Notes: a model not told the origin generated them from the letters alone. Shown: positions 47,746 through 59,649, numbered from the stretch's first letter. The stretch: DNA of 64,000 nucleotides from Anaspis maculata (GCA_949128115.1 OX421964.1:20422892-20486891), one strand, 5' to 3'. Translations and numbers: made by a program.

Positions 47746-49935
47746 AGGCAAGGGACAGAAAACTCCGCTCGATTTTTGTCCAGTTTATTCAGACTTTTTG
47801 AGCATGCATTCTTCAGATGCAGAATATGGGTTTTTCATGTCATTATTTTGCCGTAAGCATCAATGCAAGCTTTGATCTTTGTTTGGTGTGATTAAACATC
47901 GGATCACTGTTTTTTCTACATACCAAGACACCCAACATCGGTTTCCATATTTTAGCAACTTTAGTAAGGGTTGCATGAATAAACACCGCCCAGTCAATGG
48001 ACGAGATGGTATATGGGTACGTGAACTGTAACAAAAACAGATAGCGCCGCCACTTCCTGTCCTACATTTCCATCACTGTTATTATTATCTCAGGGTTTAT
48101 TGTGCTTCTAATGCACATAAACACTTGCACATTTCGCCGGTCGAGGACCGAAGAGTCCTTCGAATATAATAACAAATAAAAAATGGGACAGATATACCTA
48201 GACCAAAGGCCGAAGGGACGACGATGATGAGGACATCAAACTGCCCGCCGCAACGGGGCGGTGGGAAGCGGTCAGGATCTGACTGACTGGCATCGCAGTG
48301 GCGGCGGGTGGCGTGGCAAACAATGACGTAACAATGATAACACTAGGGCATTATGATGTGGGAATAAAAGTGAAAGCTGGTGCGGTGCCTGATGATGCCG
48401 CCGCTTGCCTGTGTTGCGGCCTCCACCAGCGGCGGCATTGCCGTTGTAGTCTGGCGGCGCGGGTTATTCGCGGGTCGGAGGCGGCGGCGGGCGTCCCGAC
48501 GCTCGCTATCAATGAACGCCGCCGCCTCCGACCCGCGACTGAATGAAATGAACGCGCGGCGGGAGGGGGCCGGGACGGCGGGGTCTCGGGATGCGGGATG
48601 CTCCTCCACTCAAACCGTCATCATTATTATACCTTGGGAGAGAGAGGACGATTTCCAACTTTTGTGTGTTGTTGTTGTTGTTGTTGCGGGAAGTTTTCTC
48701 TCTCCCGTCGTCCCATATAATATCCTTTCCTCTGGATGGCACTTTGTCAAGGACGCGCGCCTTTTTATCAGTAGGTCAAAATAATCCAATGATCGCGGTA
48801 AACGTAACTATATGCCAAACATTGAGAGTGGGGATTAACTATCAAAAGTCTGAAGAGCTCGAAGCTCGAACAGTCGACTGACTGATAGACAAGAATAAAG
48901 CATAGCTTCCTGGACAAACTGATTACCTAGCAGTCCAAAAAATTTGCTGAATCTTTCAAAATAACAACTGGAGTCGCCAGGGGCGTTCCTACCCATGGTG
49001 CATATTGTGCGAACAACAAGGGCAGCCAAATTCAGGAGCAGCATTTTTCCGGCCCTGTTAAGTGTTTATGCAGAATGATCCTGGTTCCAATTTTCTCAGA
49101 AAATTTAGCTTGTTTTAAAAGAGATTTAACTTTTGATTTCCGCCAAATATTTTGATTCGGTTTGCGGTGTCCGTTCGCCTCATCTTATGGAAGTTCATCA
49201 TATAGCCATTCTCATTTACCTAAGGTCCTTAGGGCGCAGGAATCGCAGGTTTAACAGTATCAATTAGCTTTGCGCTGATTGGTTCAGTCTTAGTGAAGTT
49301 CGTGAACCAATATTCAACTCCAACAAACTGGAAAAATCAATAAAATGGTTTGTCTGTCAGTTGTCGACAGCGATGAAGACGCTGACGCCATTTCAGTCAA
49401 TACAATCAACTAGAAAGTCGCAGTTAGTCGAAATCAAAAGCAAAAATTCGATCACGGGCACCACTTGGACAATTTACTGAACTCCAAAACGCTTGTAACA
49501 TCAAATAACAATGTAAAATGTAAGATAACTGAGATATTGGCCATCGTGATGGTCATATTTGTGCCGTCATTTGCCAGTTCTCTCAATATAGCAGTTGGGA
49601 CTAGAGTTGGCGAGTAACAAGTCGAGAAATGAACATTAGCAGATATTCATGTGTGAAATTTGTTTTTTTTTAATTATTAATTTTGACTTCCTGTGTATGA
49701 TTCTGTTGTCAAATTGAAGTTGAAGACAAAAACAGTGGCTCTAAAGGAGAAAATTTGAAAAAAATCAGGGTATCGAAAGTCTCTCCAGTTCGGAATAATT
49801 AGTATATACTTATGAGTGACATACCGAGGTGGAAAGCGTCTCATCACAGCCAAGGGATTCAATATATTACCGAGGCACCGAGGCCCGCCGAGGTGAGATG
49901 AAATCCCTAGGCCGTGATAGCGCTTCACTCCGTGG
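47746..49935. other. Non-coding; GC-rich block at 48240-48620
   Basis: The GC-rich block contains a perfect 22-bp stem (see 48468-48538) and a GTTGTTGTT microsatellite near 48668. Frames through it on both strands have no domains. Confidence 0.35.
48468..48538. other. Perfect 22-bp GC-rich hairpin
   Basis: 48468-48489 is the exact reverse complement of 48517-48538 (TCGCGGGTCGGAGGCG at the start). The loop is 27 bases. Its role is unknown. Confidence 0.8.
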
Positions 49936-50076
49936 TATGTACAGTTGCGGCCTCATAAAAGTTTACAGCGATGACAATCGTGTGGCCATGCTCATTCAAA
50001 ATTACGTCAAAATTGAATTGGCATAGCCACTCGATCGCCGTCGGTGTAAACTTTTTTGGGGCCGCAACTTTACATA
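49936..50076. mobile_element. 141-bp foldback MITE
   Basis: TATGTACAGTTGCGGCC at the left mirrors GGCCGCAACTTTACATA at the right, with AAAGTTTAC / GTAAACTTT inside. It lies just upstream of the broken PIN-CXC gene. Confidence 0.75.
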
Positions 50077-50350
50077 GGACTTTATTCACAATGATCCAGT
50101 TTAAATGCAGATGATTGGTTTTATCTAAAGTTTTTCGCGTCAAACGGTTATATCAGGTAGGCATAGACCTTCTTTTCTTCTTTTCCAGACGGCCTCCATA
50201 CTGAGGGCTCTGAAATCCCAGTAGCATTGATTGTGATACCTAGCTTCTTCAGCAATCAAATCAGCCATAACTCAAACACGGACTACTCCGCCTAAATGAT
50301 CTTGCCTTTCATCGCACTTCCGTAGAACAGCGTCTCTAAAGTCCTTTGTC

Positions 50351-52284
50351 TTGACTCGGCTTCCTTCCTTCCTTCCTTCGGTTTTTGACCTGACCAGTTA
50401 TCCTGCAGTTCGCGACATTCAAGAAGGAGGGAGAAACTCAGGTGTTGTTCCTGAATCTCTTGAACTCTTCACTGACACCGTTATCTCTTCAAAAACCACC
50501 AAGAAGTCTGTTCGAAACTGTAACGTCACTGCCATAAATCATGCCATTATATCAGCCTGCAGACCAAAAACATTTATATCGCCGATTCACCTAGGACTAT
50601 CGGTTCATCTTCATTTCAAGTACGGTTCCAGACATCTCATTGATACCATACATGCCTTAGGCTTCTGTTCTTCTTACAATGAAGTTCTTACTTTTCTTAA
50701 CTGCGCCTCTGACACCACAGATCCGGTAGTAGACAATAATGCGTTTGTGCAGTACGTTTTTGATAACGCTGACTCAAATATCAAAACACTAGATGGCCGA
50801 GGGACGATACACATATTGGGAGGTGTCAAATGTGTGACCCCTGCTCAAGCAGTCTCGACACCCACAGTTATTCAAAGGAATTTGAATAAAAAACTTCAGG
50901 CAACTCCCAAGCGCATACCTATCAAGGTCTATAAAAATGCAACTACCCCCGGCCTTAAAAAGATGATTGTCAAACAAATCTCACCTACTTCAAGTGATGG
51001 AGCAGCTATCAGAGACGGGTTCAAGCTTGATTTGATATGGTTGGCAGGATACATGGGTTCAGAAAAACAGATGCCTTTTTGGAATGACTACATGCAGGCT
51101 TCAATGCAAGAAGCAGGAAGTTTCCAAACATCCAGCATCTTGCCAGTTCCATTTATAAATCTGGATCCTAGCAATTTGACTACACTGTTTACTACTCTAA
51201 ATTACGCCGCTTCACAATGCAAAGCTATCAAGAAAGCTTGCATCGTAACGTTTGATCAACCGTTATACATAAAGTCATCGGAAATAGTGGCAGCAGCTGA
51301 AGATGACAGTCCACTTTCCAACATTGTTGTTCGACTTGGAGGCTTCCACTTACTGATGAGCTATTTGGGATCTATAGGTTTCACCGTGAAAGGTAGCGGT
51401 ATTGAAGATCTATGGGAGCAGGTATATGCAAGAAATACAGTCCCTCACATGATTTCTGGGCACGCATACGCGCGTTCAGTACGTGCACATATTCTCACTT
51501 TAGCTGCTGTGTTCAAATGTTTGATAATGAAATATCCGCCTCTCAAATCCGAATCATTTGAAAGTACGCTTCAGCTGCATGAGCAGTTTTTCACGAGAGT
51601 TTTTTGCTGGAACACTTTGAATTAATATGCCAGGAAGAGAAGAAAAAGAGCAGAACATCCAAGCTGTGGTTGCAATACTTTGATCAGGTTTGTCTCGTGT
51701 TACAGTTCATCAGAGCAGAAAGAACCGGCGATTGGCCACTTCACCTTTCATGTGTAATTAACATGTTACCTTACTTTCACGCTGCTGGCCACATTCTATA
51801 TGCAAAATCAGCACATCTTCATTGCCAACAATTACTTGACCTTGAATCCCGGTTTTCTAAAGAAGAATTTGAGCAATTTACAAAGGATGGATTTTTCACC
51901 ATTCGTCGTTCAGATAGATTTGGGGGGGGGGGGGATCTGGAGTGACATGGTGATTGAACAATGTCTAATGCGGAGCATAAAGTCGATTGGTGGTCTAACC
52001 CATGGTAGAGGCATCACTGAAAATACACTGCTGAGGTGGGTTACAAGTGCCCCCATTTGCGTCGAGATAACGGACGCAATTGAAAAATTTACAAATGTTT
52101 CCACTATAACTTCTGAACAACACGTTGAAGAACACATTAGTCGGAAAAATAGAGACGTTCGAGACAAGGAGATTTTTACAGGTTGGTTGATGCAACACAA
52201 TCCATTTGGCCAAAATTCGGGAGAGCTTCGTTTGCCTGTCATCTGGATTGGTGGGAGACTCATCAGTTACGTGTGACAGAGCTA
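50351..52284 (+). pseudogene. Segment 1 of the PIN-CXC gene (N-terminal half)
   Basis: The 424-residue frame 50351-51625 starts at a non-ATG codon and continues open upstream to ~50300. It contains DNADSNIKTLDG and LGG-type motifs conserved in relatives. The next frame (from 51604) carries KSRTSKLWLQYFDQ and ERTGDWPLHLSCVINMLPYF, and a third (to ~52200) carries DMVIEQCLMRSIKSIGGLTH. The shift at ~51918 falls in a run of about a dozen G, a typical slippage or sequencing-error site. After 52200 another frame reads SSGLVGDSSVTCDRAI up to the palindrome at 52287. Confidence 0.78.
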
Positions 52285-52286
52285 TA

Positions 52287-54489
52287 GTCCGGATGCTAGT
52301 TGAAAGTACCTTGCATTTTTTGATGAGAAGATGCCACTCGGTGAAAATGTTCCATGCATCGTACTCTTCCGATCCAGAAAGGTAGCCATCAGCGCCATTC
52401 ATGCCGGCGGCGTATACAGGGTGATACAGAAAAAAAAGTTGAAAAATTATATTTAATTAACCAAAACATGTGGAGACGTGTAACTCTCCACATACATTAA
52501 CTATTTTATGCTCATGAAGTCACAGCAAACTGTTCTTGATTACCTTGAATCGTCTTTGAAATGTAGGGGAAAACAAGATAAAAAAACAAGAACACTCTTT
52601 TTCCCATAAATAAATAATTCTTGGAGATATTGACACAATACTTGGTATTTCTACAAAAAGTAATGTTAGGAATGATATGAGCTGGGTAGCCAATTTCTAA
52701 GCCAACTATTTCCAGAAATACGATTGTCAACTTTTTTTTCCTCTTGAGCACCATCTTGAATCTGCCTTGTGAGGCATCGTTGAAAAAGTGATTGGTTATT
52801 ATAATAATGGTAGCATGAAATCATTGCATCACAAAAACAACCTCCTCATCGTAATTTAGTGACCTCTTCAGCGGGAAAGAATTGTCATTCACGTATTTTT
52901 TGGCTCTTCAAAGCTTTAGTGCCCATGATGGCATTTGCAACATCTGGAATGGTGAAATATGTTACGCATTATGAACCTTGATGTACTTTGAGGTAGCCTA
53001 CCAAGTTTCACCATCATCAATTGAGAGGTTTGTTCTTAAAAGCTGTTTGAACAAAATTTGTGTCGTTTTTTTATGAAAAATTCAAAATATTGGGTCTTTC
53101 ACCCTTACTTGATCTCTCACTGAGGATAGCCTGGAACCGAAAGTCTCGGAATTTTTTATGATAATGTTTCAGTGGGGAGTGCTCTTCAATGTTAAGTTGT
53201 CAAAAACTGCATAGTTGCGTTCAGATTCCAGACAAAGAGCGACAAAGAAATTCATGCAGTAAAAAAAGACATAAATTACAGTAGAGAGAAAACTAGCCCA
53301 GAGCTAGACTAAAAGCTGTTTGGAGACCTTGCTTTTGATAACATAGATGTGCAATTTGGTACACTGTTAGAGCCTCAAGTTAGTAATGTTTCAAGCCTTT
53401 CACCCACGCTTGAGAGTCTCACAGAACCTGTGTATTGCGGGAAGCCTATCTAAAAGGGACATTTCCGGGATTTCTCCGTTGCATTAAAAGTTGTGTCTTT
53501 TTACACTGCATGAACTTCTTTGTCGCTCTCTGTCTGGAATCTGAACGCAACTATGCAGATTTTGACAACTACACATTGAAGAGCAGTTCTCAGTGAACCA
53601 TCAGCATAAAATTTTTGCAGACTTTCGGTTTCAGGCTTTCCTCAACGAGGGATCAAATAAGGGTGAAAGATCCAATACTTTGCGTTTTCCACAAAAAAAT
53701 TAATAAAATTTTGTTCAAACAGCCTTTGAGAACAAACCTTTCAATTGATGATTGCAAAACTTGGTAGGCTACCTCAAAGTACATCATGGTTCATAATGCG
53801 TAACATATTTTACCATTCCAGATGTTTCCAATGCTATCATGGGCACTAAATCTCTGAAGAGTCAGAAAATACGCGAATGGCAATTCTTTCCCGCCGAAGA
53901 GATCACTAAATTATGACGAGGAGGTTGTTTTTACGATGCAATGATTAAATATTACCATTATTATGATAACCAATCACTTTTTCAACGATGCCTCACAGGG
54001 CAGATTCAAGATGGTGCTCAAGAGGAAAAAAAAGTTGACAATCGTATTTCTGGAAATAGTTGGCTTAGGAATTGGCTACCCAGCTCATATCATTTCTAAC
54101 AATACTTTTTGTGGAAATACCAAGTATTGTGTCAATATCTCTAAGAATCACTTATTTATGGAGAAAAGAGTGGTTTTGTTTTTTTTTCTGTTTTTCCCCT
54201 ACATTTCAAAGACGGTTCAAGGTAATCAAGAGCAGTTTACTGCGACTCTATGAGCATAAAACAATCAATGTATGTGGTAAATTACAGGTCTCCACATGCT
54301 ACGGTTATTTAAATATAATTTTCCAACATTTTTTTTCTGTTTCACCCTGTATACGCTGCCTGCATGGATGGCGCTGATGGCTACCTTTCTGGATCGGAAG
54401 AGTATGATGCAAAGAGCATTTCCACCAAGTAGCATCTTCTCATCAAAAAATGCAAGGTTCATTCCATTTTATGCAACTAGCATCCGGAC
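52287..54489. mobile_element. 2.2-kb palindromic (foldback) insertion in the PIN-CXC gene
   Basis: The ends GTCCGGATGCTAGTTG and their inverse are bordered by TA at 52285-52286 and 54490-54491. The arms (~1 kb; 52287-~53275 and ~53495-54489) pair around a ~220-bp spacer. TATACAGGGTG occurs in the left arm at 52413 and its inverse at 54343. Mirrored reading frames (52512-52754 minus, 53963-54253 plus) are shadows of the palindrome. The disrupted gene resumes directly after it. Confidence 0.82.
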
Positions 54490-54491
54490 TA

Positions 54492-54659
54492 CTATTGAAA
54501 ATGGTCAACAGTCTATCAAGGCAATGGAAGGTAAAGATTTTCACAATGTGACAATACGAAGAAAAGATAAAGTAATTCCTCTAGCAGCACTAAATTCAGG
54601 AATCAAAGTCCGCCAAAATATTGCAATGGTAAATACTCAACAGCTATTTAATAGAATTG
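54492..54659 (+). pseudogene. Segment 2 of the PIN-CXC gene
   Basis: ENGQQSIKAMEGKDFHNVTI...NTQQLFNRIV reads through 168 bases between the two palindromic insertions. It aligns, in my recollection of relatives, with the stretch joining the middle block to the nuclease-type region. It is interrupted after LFNRI by the TA-flanked element at 54662. Confidence 0.75.
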
Positions 54660-54661
54660 TA

Positions 54662-56348
54662 CCGAGAGTTCATAAATTGCATGGGTCAAGGGTGCCTGTG
54701 GATTCAAAAACGTCTGTCGAAACTAGCGTAATCCTTTTTTAATAAATTTGTCAAACTTTGACAAGTCACGTCCCATATTATTGATTTCTGATCTGCCATA
54801 AGTGCACGAGAATACTTCAAGTTCGAAAATACTCCTCGATCATGTAGGTTTTGTGCCCTGCCGTGAAAACCACATCGCTGTACTAGAATGATAGTAAGAC
54901 AACTTGAAAAACATAGTTTCGAGTAATCGCCACTTGAACATTTCAGAAGACCGAAAAACACTCTTCTTCTCGAAATTTCGGAGATTTTTGTATTTTCCAG
55001 TTGTATTATATAGCTCCTGATAGACCTGTGAGGTATTCATTATGAAATCACTATTACTCTTTGAGAAAAAAATCAAAAAGTGAACATATCCTTGTATATC
55101 GCTAGAAATAATGGTTGTGTTGGAAGTTGTCCGTTTTTTCATGTAAGTTATCCTAGTATTCGTCAGGAATTCGTAGAGTGATTTTGAATTTATCCCTCTT
55201 TTTTTTCAAGTTGTCCGAGTATTGCGCAGTAAGCATAGCCTGGTTCAACATATTTTTCATAGTTATCCTTAAGTATTGTATGACATGGAATAAGCCCATT
55301 AGTTTTTGACTGTCATCTGACAAATAAAAGTGTCACTATCAGAAACTGGAAATTCATTTGGAAGTCCTTGAAAAACTGTATTCAGAACAGTAGATAGTGT
55401 TTCGCTAACTGTCGTGTGTCAAATATTGAAAAATGTCAAAGTTCATAACTTTGTCATTCAATTATTCAAGATTTTTTATCAAACATTTCATCCTGTGAAC
55501 CGATTTTCACGATTTCTTTTACTTTTGGCAGTCTTGGCCATAGCTATAACCAATATAGTCTGCCTCCGCATCTATCCATCGTTTTGGTTCAGTTTCACCC
55601 AATACAAACTGACCTGTGGATAACGAAATCATGGCAATGTACATTGAAGATAAGTTAAAAATATTAAGTCATTTCAAACAATTCACGGAACATTTCTGGT
55701 CAAATAGTGAGACAACTTAGGGAAAAGTAGGATATTTTACAAACGCATGAGGGTATGTTTGTGCAATAGTGAGTTAAAATGAAATATCTGAAGACTTTCA
55801 TTGAATCAGTTGGTTTTTTAGTATAAGAGTGAGACATCTTCCACTGTAAAATACTGAGATAACATGAAAAACAAGGACAACTTGAAATTTCCAAATCAGA
55901 TTTGTTGTAAAATTGGGACATGTTGAAATGTCTTCGTATTATACCAGAAGGCAAGATCAAATTCGATCTATTTCTCAGTAGAAGAAATAGAACATTTTGA
56001 GATGTCCGAGTATTAGACCAGAACTGTTTAAAAAACAGATAATTATAACAGTGAGATATTAATTTTTTATGTACTTCCATGATGATTCTGAGTAATTCGA
56101 TTTTTTCACCAGGTAGAGAATAGCTTGGAGCTATAGATTTTGAAATAATCCGAAAATCAGAAATTTGAAGTTATCTTACTATCATTCTAGCACAGCGACA
56201 TTTAAAATGTTTCGAAAACGAAAACTGCCACTGGTTTGACAAATTACGATAACCAAAAAATTACGGACATCAAATGAACGATGCTAGTTCCGACAGATGT
56301 TATCAAACTCATAGGCACCCTTGACCCATTTAATTTATGAACGCTCGG
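54662..56348. mobile_element. 1.7-kb foldback insertion with TA duplication
   Basis: CCGAGAGTTCATAAATT at the left and AATTTATGAACGCTCGG at the right, flanked by TA at 54660-54661 and 56349-56350. The arms pair for roughly 250 bases. Removing the element and one TA rejoins the surrounding frame as LFNRIV then CVIKRNEEL, so the boundaries are exact. The ~1.2-kb interior has no gene. Confidence 0.88.
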
Positions 56349-56350
56349 TA

Positions 56351-57741
56351 TGTGTCATAAAACGAAATGAGGAACTGAAGAATTGCTTCCGATATGAACT
56401 TGCACCCAAGCCTTCCTCATTATTTGACAATGTTTTTTTGAGGAAAGGTGTCAAGTCTTCTCTTGTTTCAGTCTTCAAATCTGAAGATCTCAGTCACACA
56501 ACATTGTCTACAATCATACCTGAGAACTCTGTTTACATATTGGATGGAAGGAACATTTTGCACAGTATCTCATGGCCTAGACCCGCAACTTACGCAGATA
56601 TCTTGAACTCTTATATGTCACGCATAACATCTCATTATGGCTTCAATTGTGTCATTGTATTTGATGGTTATCCCAACACACCAACAACCAAAAGTAATGA
56701 ACAGGAGAGACGAGCAGCAAGAAGAACATCTGCAACTATACAATTTCAGGAAAATATGGTCACAACAAATACCAAGGAAGAATTTCTAAGTAACCGCGAA
56801 AACAAGAAATGTCTCATTGGTGCGTTGACTGCACGTTGTCTGGCAGCAAATATCGAAGTACATCAGGCGGAAGCGGACGCTGATGTCAAAATCATCATGG
56901 TGGCATTGGAGAAAGCCAAATCCAATGTCGCTGTCGTTGTTGTTGGCCAAGACACCGACTTATTAGTTATACTGACGTCACTTTCTCCACCTGAAAATAA
57001 TATATGCTTTCTCCGATCATCTTCTGGAAATAAAAAACAAGAGAGCATATTTCGAATCACAACGCAGCAAGATTTGCTTAAAAACACTTGTGAGGTTCTT
57101 CTGTTTGCACATGCTGTAACAGGTTGTGTACAACCTCGGCTGTGTATAAAAAAGGGGGAATTAAAGCAATTCGGCTCTTGGAAAAAAATTCTGACCTGAG
57201 AGACTCCGTCAAAATTTTGAATCGACCATTTGCTACTAAGAAAACAATTGCAGCGGCTGGTGAGAAGAGGAGAGAGAAGTTCTTGCTACACTTATATGGA
57301 GCAGAAAATAGTGCGACACTTGATGACTTGCGATTTCATCGCTACAACTATTTGACTGCAAAACAACAACTACATTCTAAATTTGAACTGGCAGCCTTAC
57401 CACCAACAAGTGCAGCTGCCGCGCAACATTTCTACCGATCTTATCTCCAGGTCCAGGAGTGGATGGGGAACTCCTTGAATGCCACTGACCGGGGCTGGAG
57501 TCTCTGCAGTGGAACCTTGAAACCTACAACTACAGAGCTGCAGCCAGCTCCTGTGGAACTTCTGAATCTTATTTCATGCGCATGTAGGAGCAAAGGCTGT
57601 AATAACAGCAAATGCGACTGTTTCAGAGCTGGGCTGAACTGCAGTGCCATGTGTGGCTACTGTCAAGGGTTATCCTGCGGGAACACTGGCCCATGTTCAG
57701 AAAACGGAAACATCCTTGGCGACTCTGATGATGATGCTTAA
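56351..57741 (+). pseudogene. Segment 3 of the PIN-CXC gene (nuclease-type region and cysteine tail)
   Basis: The frame to 57199 has spaced acidic residues like FEN1/PIN nucleases. Counting from 56321: D75 in LDGRN, D115 in VFDGYPN, E184/D186/D188 in QAEADADVK, and D211/D213 in GQDTDLLV. Then HAVTGC precedes a one-step frameshift near 57124, after which SAVYKKGGIKAIRLLEKNSD follows. The last frame ends with a CXC-like cluster, residues 152-185 from 57124 (CACRSKGCNNSKCDC, then AGLNCSAMCGYC and SCGN), and an acidic tail GDSDDDA. Nuclease activity is inferred from motif layout only. Confidence 0.78.
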
Positions 57742-57778
57742 TTTTTATGTTTATTTGTTGATGTTCCTTTGTTTGTTG

Positions 57779-57784
57779 AATAAA
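57779..57784 (+). promoter_or_regulatory. AATAAA poly(A) signal after the PIN-CXC gene
   Basis: AATAAA lies 38 bases downstream of the last coding frame's stop, the expected position for cleavage of that transcript. Confidence 0.5.
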
Positions 57785-57865
57785 TTAAAATCTATAAAAT
57801 CCAAGTTCACCTGCTTGCTTTCGCTCAATTTTTATTCATTTTATGAATTCAGAAAATTAAATTTC

Positions 57866-58290
57866 GAATATATTTCAAAAACGGTTGAAAGTATTGTGCA
57901 ACGGTTGGCTGAACCTTGATCAAGATGAAATTCTGCATTCAATACAATAATATCCTTGAGCATGATTGTCATAAAATCAAGGCCCACTGAAATATTTCAA
58001 GTTTTTCTTCACATCTGCTGGTTAAAAAATGAAATATTTTAGAAACAGTTGAAGATATTCCAAAACTGACAATTATTGCACCTTGATCAGCATAAGAATT
58101 TACACCCATGAGGTGATTCCCATTGGCATAGTGTCATAAAATCAAGGCCTACTAATTTTTTTTATTTTTTTTTTTTTAATAATCCGTTAGCTTAAATCTG
58201 AGATATTTCAAAAGTGGTTGAAGATATTTTAGAACGGTTTGCTGCATCTTAATCAGCATAAAATTGAGCATCTATTTGGTGATTCTCATG
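57866..58290. repeat. Diverged ~165-bp tandem repeat, three units
   Basis: Units begin near 57866, 58031 and 58199 with an ATATTTCAAAAACGGTTGAA-like block, then CTTGATCAGCATAA and, in the first two, TGTCATAAAATCAAGGCC. It directly follows the PIN-CXC gene. Confidence 0.75.
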
Positions 58291-58849
58291 ATTCTGTCGG
58301 TTCTGGTTCAAAAGATAAAATTGAGTCACCATCTGGAATTGATGACGTCATCCAGGTCAAACGGCACAATTTCTGGCGAAACGTCTGGTTGAGCAAGGCT
58401 CCAAGCCACATAAGATAAGCATTATTGACAGCCGTTGAAAATTTTTGCCCAAAATAATAGGAAATAACACGTATTTTGAATTTTGAAAATCTGAATATTC
58501 AAACGCTTACATCTGAAGAACTGTCAAAGCAATACTCGATACATAAGCACCAAAATGTACGATTTTTGATGTTCTAACTTTTACTTTAAAAATGAAATCA
58601 ATATTTCCAATGGTTACAGAGATATAGGCAAGAAACCTAAAATTTGCAGACATCTCAAGACATTCTCCAATATGGCGGCCGTAGCACAAGGTTGATTTCC
58701 GGGGACTTTTAGTGTGTTCATCAGAAGGCCTTGTACTATCACTGTACTAAGTCCCCTTCCATTGCGATTTTTTTTTGCTTTTCCTGATTTTTCGATCTAA
58801 AATGACTGCACTATATGGGATGTATAGATTTGAAACTTTTATGGGGTAT
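58291..58849. other. Non-coding, nothing recognised
   Basis: No supported gene. A CAATATGGCGGC word lies at ~58669. Confidence 0.4.
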
Positions 58850-59352
58850 ATTTGAGACTACTTTTGCTGTTTGTTGCGCTGATCATAAAGCTGCTGTCAT
58901 TTCCGGAAGCAACCGAAAGTGACATCACCTTTTGATTTTCAAATGGAACACCTGTATATTTTTGATATTTGGATAAAGTTTTTTTCATTGACACAGCGGT
59001 GGTCTTGAAAATTGTCTATGATGAAAAATGACGATTTTAAGAAGATTAAATATAACTGAAATCCAGGGCCGGCGTTACAGTTTTTGGCGCCCAAGGCGAA
59101 GTTCTGTAATGCGCCCTTCCTTAAATGATTATCTCAAGCGAATTTTTTTTAAAATGATAACAGTAATGTTGATAATAGGTAATTGAAAATTGCACAAAAG
59201 CGCCGCAGACGAAATTTTTTCGAGAGAATAATGATAATGTTAATAATAATAGCACCAAAAACATGACTAAGCTTTTTCCTACTTAGATTTTTTTAAATAT
59301 CGATGATCTTCTGTCTATACACTACTTTATAAAAAATCGTTGTCTATTTTTC

Positions 59353-59394
59353 GACCAATATATATTTCGAGCTGATGGCGCTCATCTTCAGGGT
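59353..59394 (-). ncRNA. Hammerhead-ribozyme-like motif in the Penelope 3' region (main copy)
   Basis: On the ORF strand: ACC, CTGAAGA, a GAGC/GCTC stem with a 7-base loop, GAAA, a very short AT/AT stem III, and GGT pairing back to ACC. This is the hammerhead order with a minimal stem III, as described for Penelope-like elements. One U after CTGAAGA is unpaired, so self-cleavage is doubtful. Confidence 0.4.
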
Positions 59395-59649
59395 TTTTTT
59401 GCTACAAATAAATATATAAATGGTATGAATATACAGAAACCAAAATTCAAAATAACTCACTTTTTAGATTTTTGAAAAAAGTTTCATGTCAGGATGGAAA
59501 ATAATTGTCAGTTTGAATTTTGGTAATTGTTAACAATAATTGCTTAGATACTAAATAATGAATAAAGGTGTTCGGGTGAAGGTAAATAGGTAAAAAAAAA
59601 AGAGACACAAACACACACCAACAGAACCAAGGAACAACTCAAACAAACA

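Larger units (their letters stand above)
50300..57741 (+). pseudogene. Broken gene for a large uncharacterised protein: conserved N half, PIN/FEN1-like region, CXC-like tail
   Basis: I recognise the parts, from memory only, as one multicopy family of uncharacterised proteins in insects and cnidarians. No function is established to my knowledge. In order: an N-terminal block (FISPIHLGLSVHLHFKYGSR, LIDTIHALGFCSSY), a conserved middle (LSPVP-like, FDQPLY, RLGGFHLLMSYLGSIG, RSDRFGG, EQCLMRS, THGRGITE, SEQH), an acidic nuclease-type region and a cysteine tail. The frame shifts near 51600, in a G run at ~51918, near 52200 and near 57124. Two palindromic elements with TA duplications are inserted at 52285 and 54660. 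No start codon is visible. The gene is dead here, but coding similarity is well preserved, so the damage is recent. A poly(A) signal follows at 57779. Confidence 0.8.

Noticed and set aside
48380..48784. 134-codon and overlapping frames in both directions
   Set aside because: GC-rich block with a perfect hairpin; competing frames on both strands, no motif, microsatellite-encoded valine run.
52512..54253. Two similar small proteins encoded on opposite strands
   Set aside because: They are mirror images produced by the arms of the 2.2-kb palindrome.
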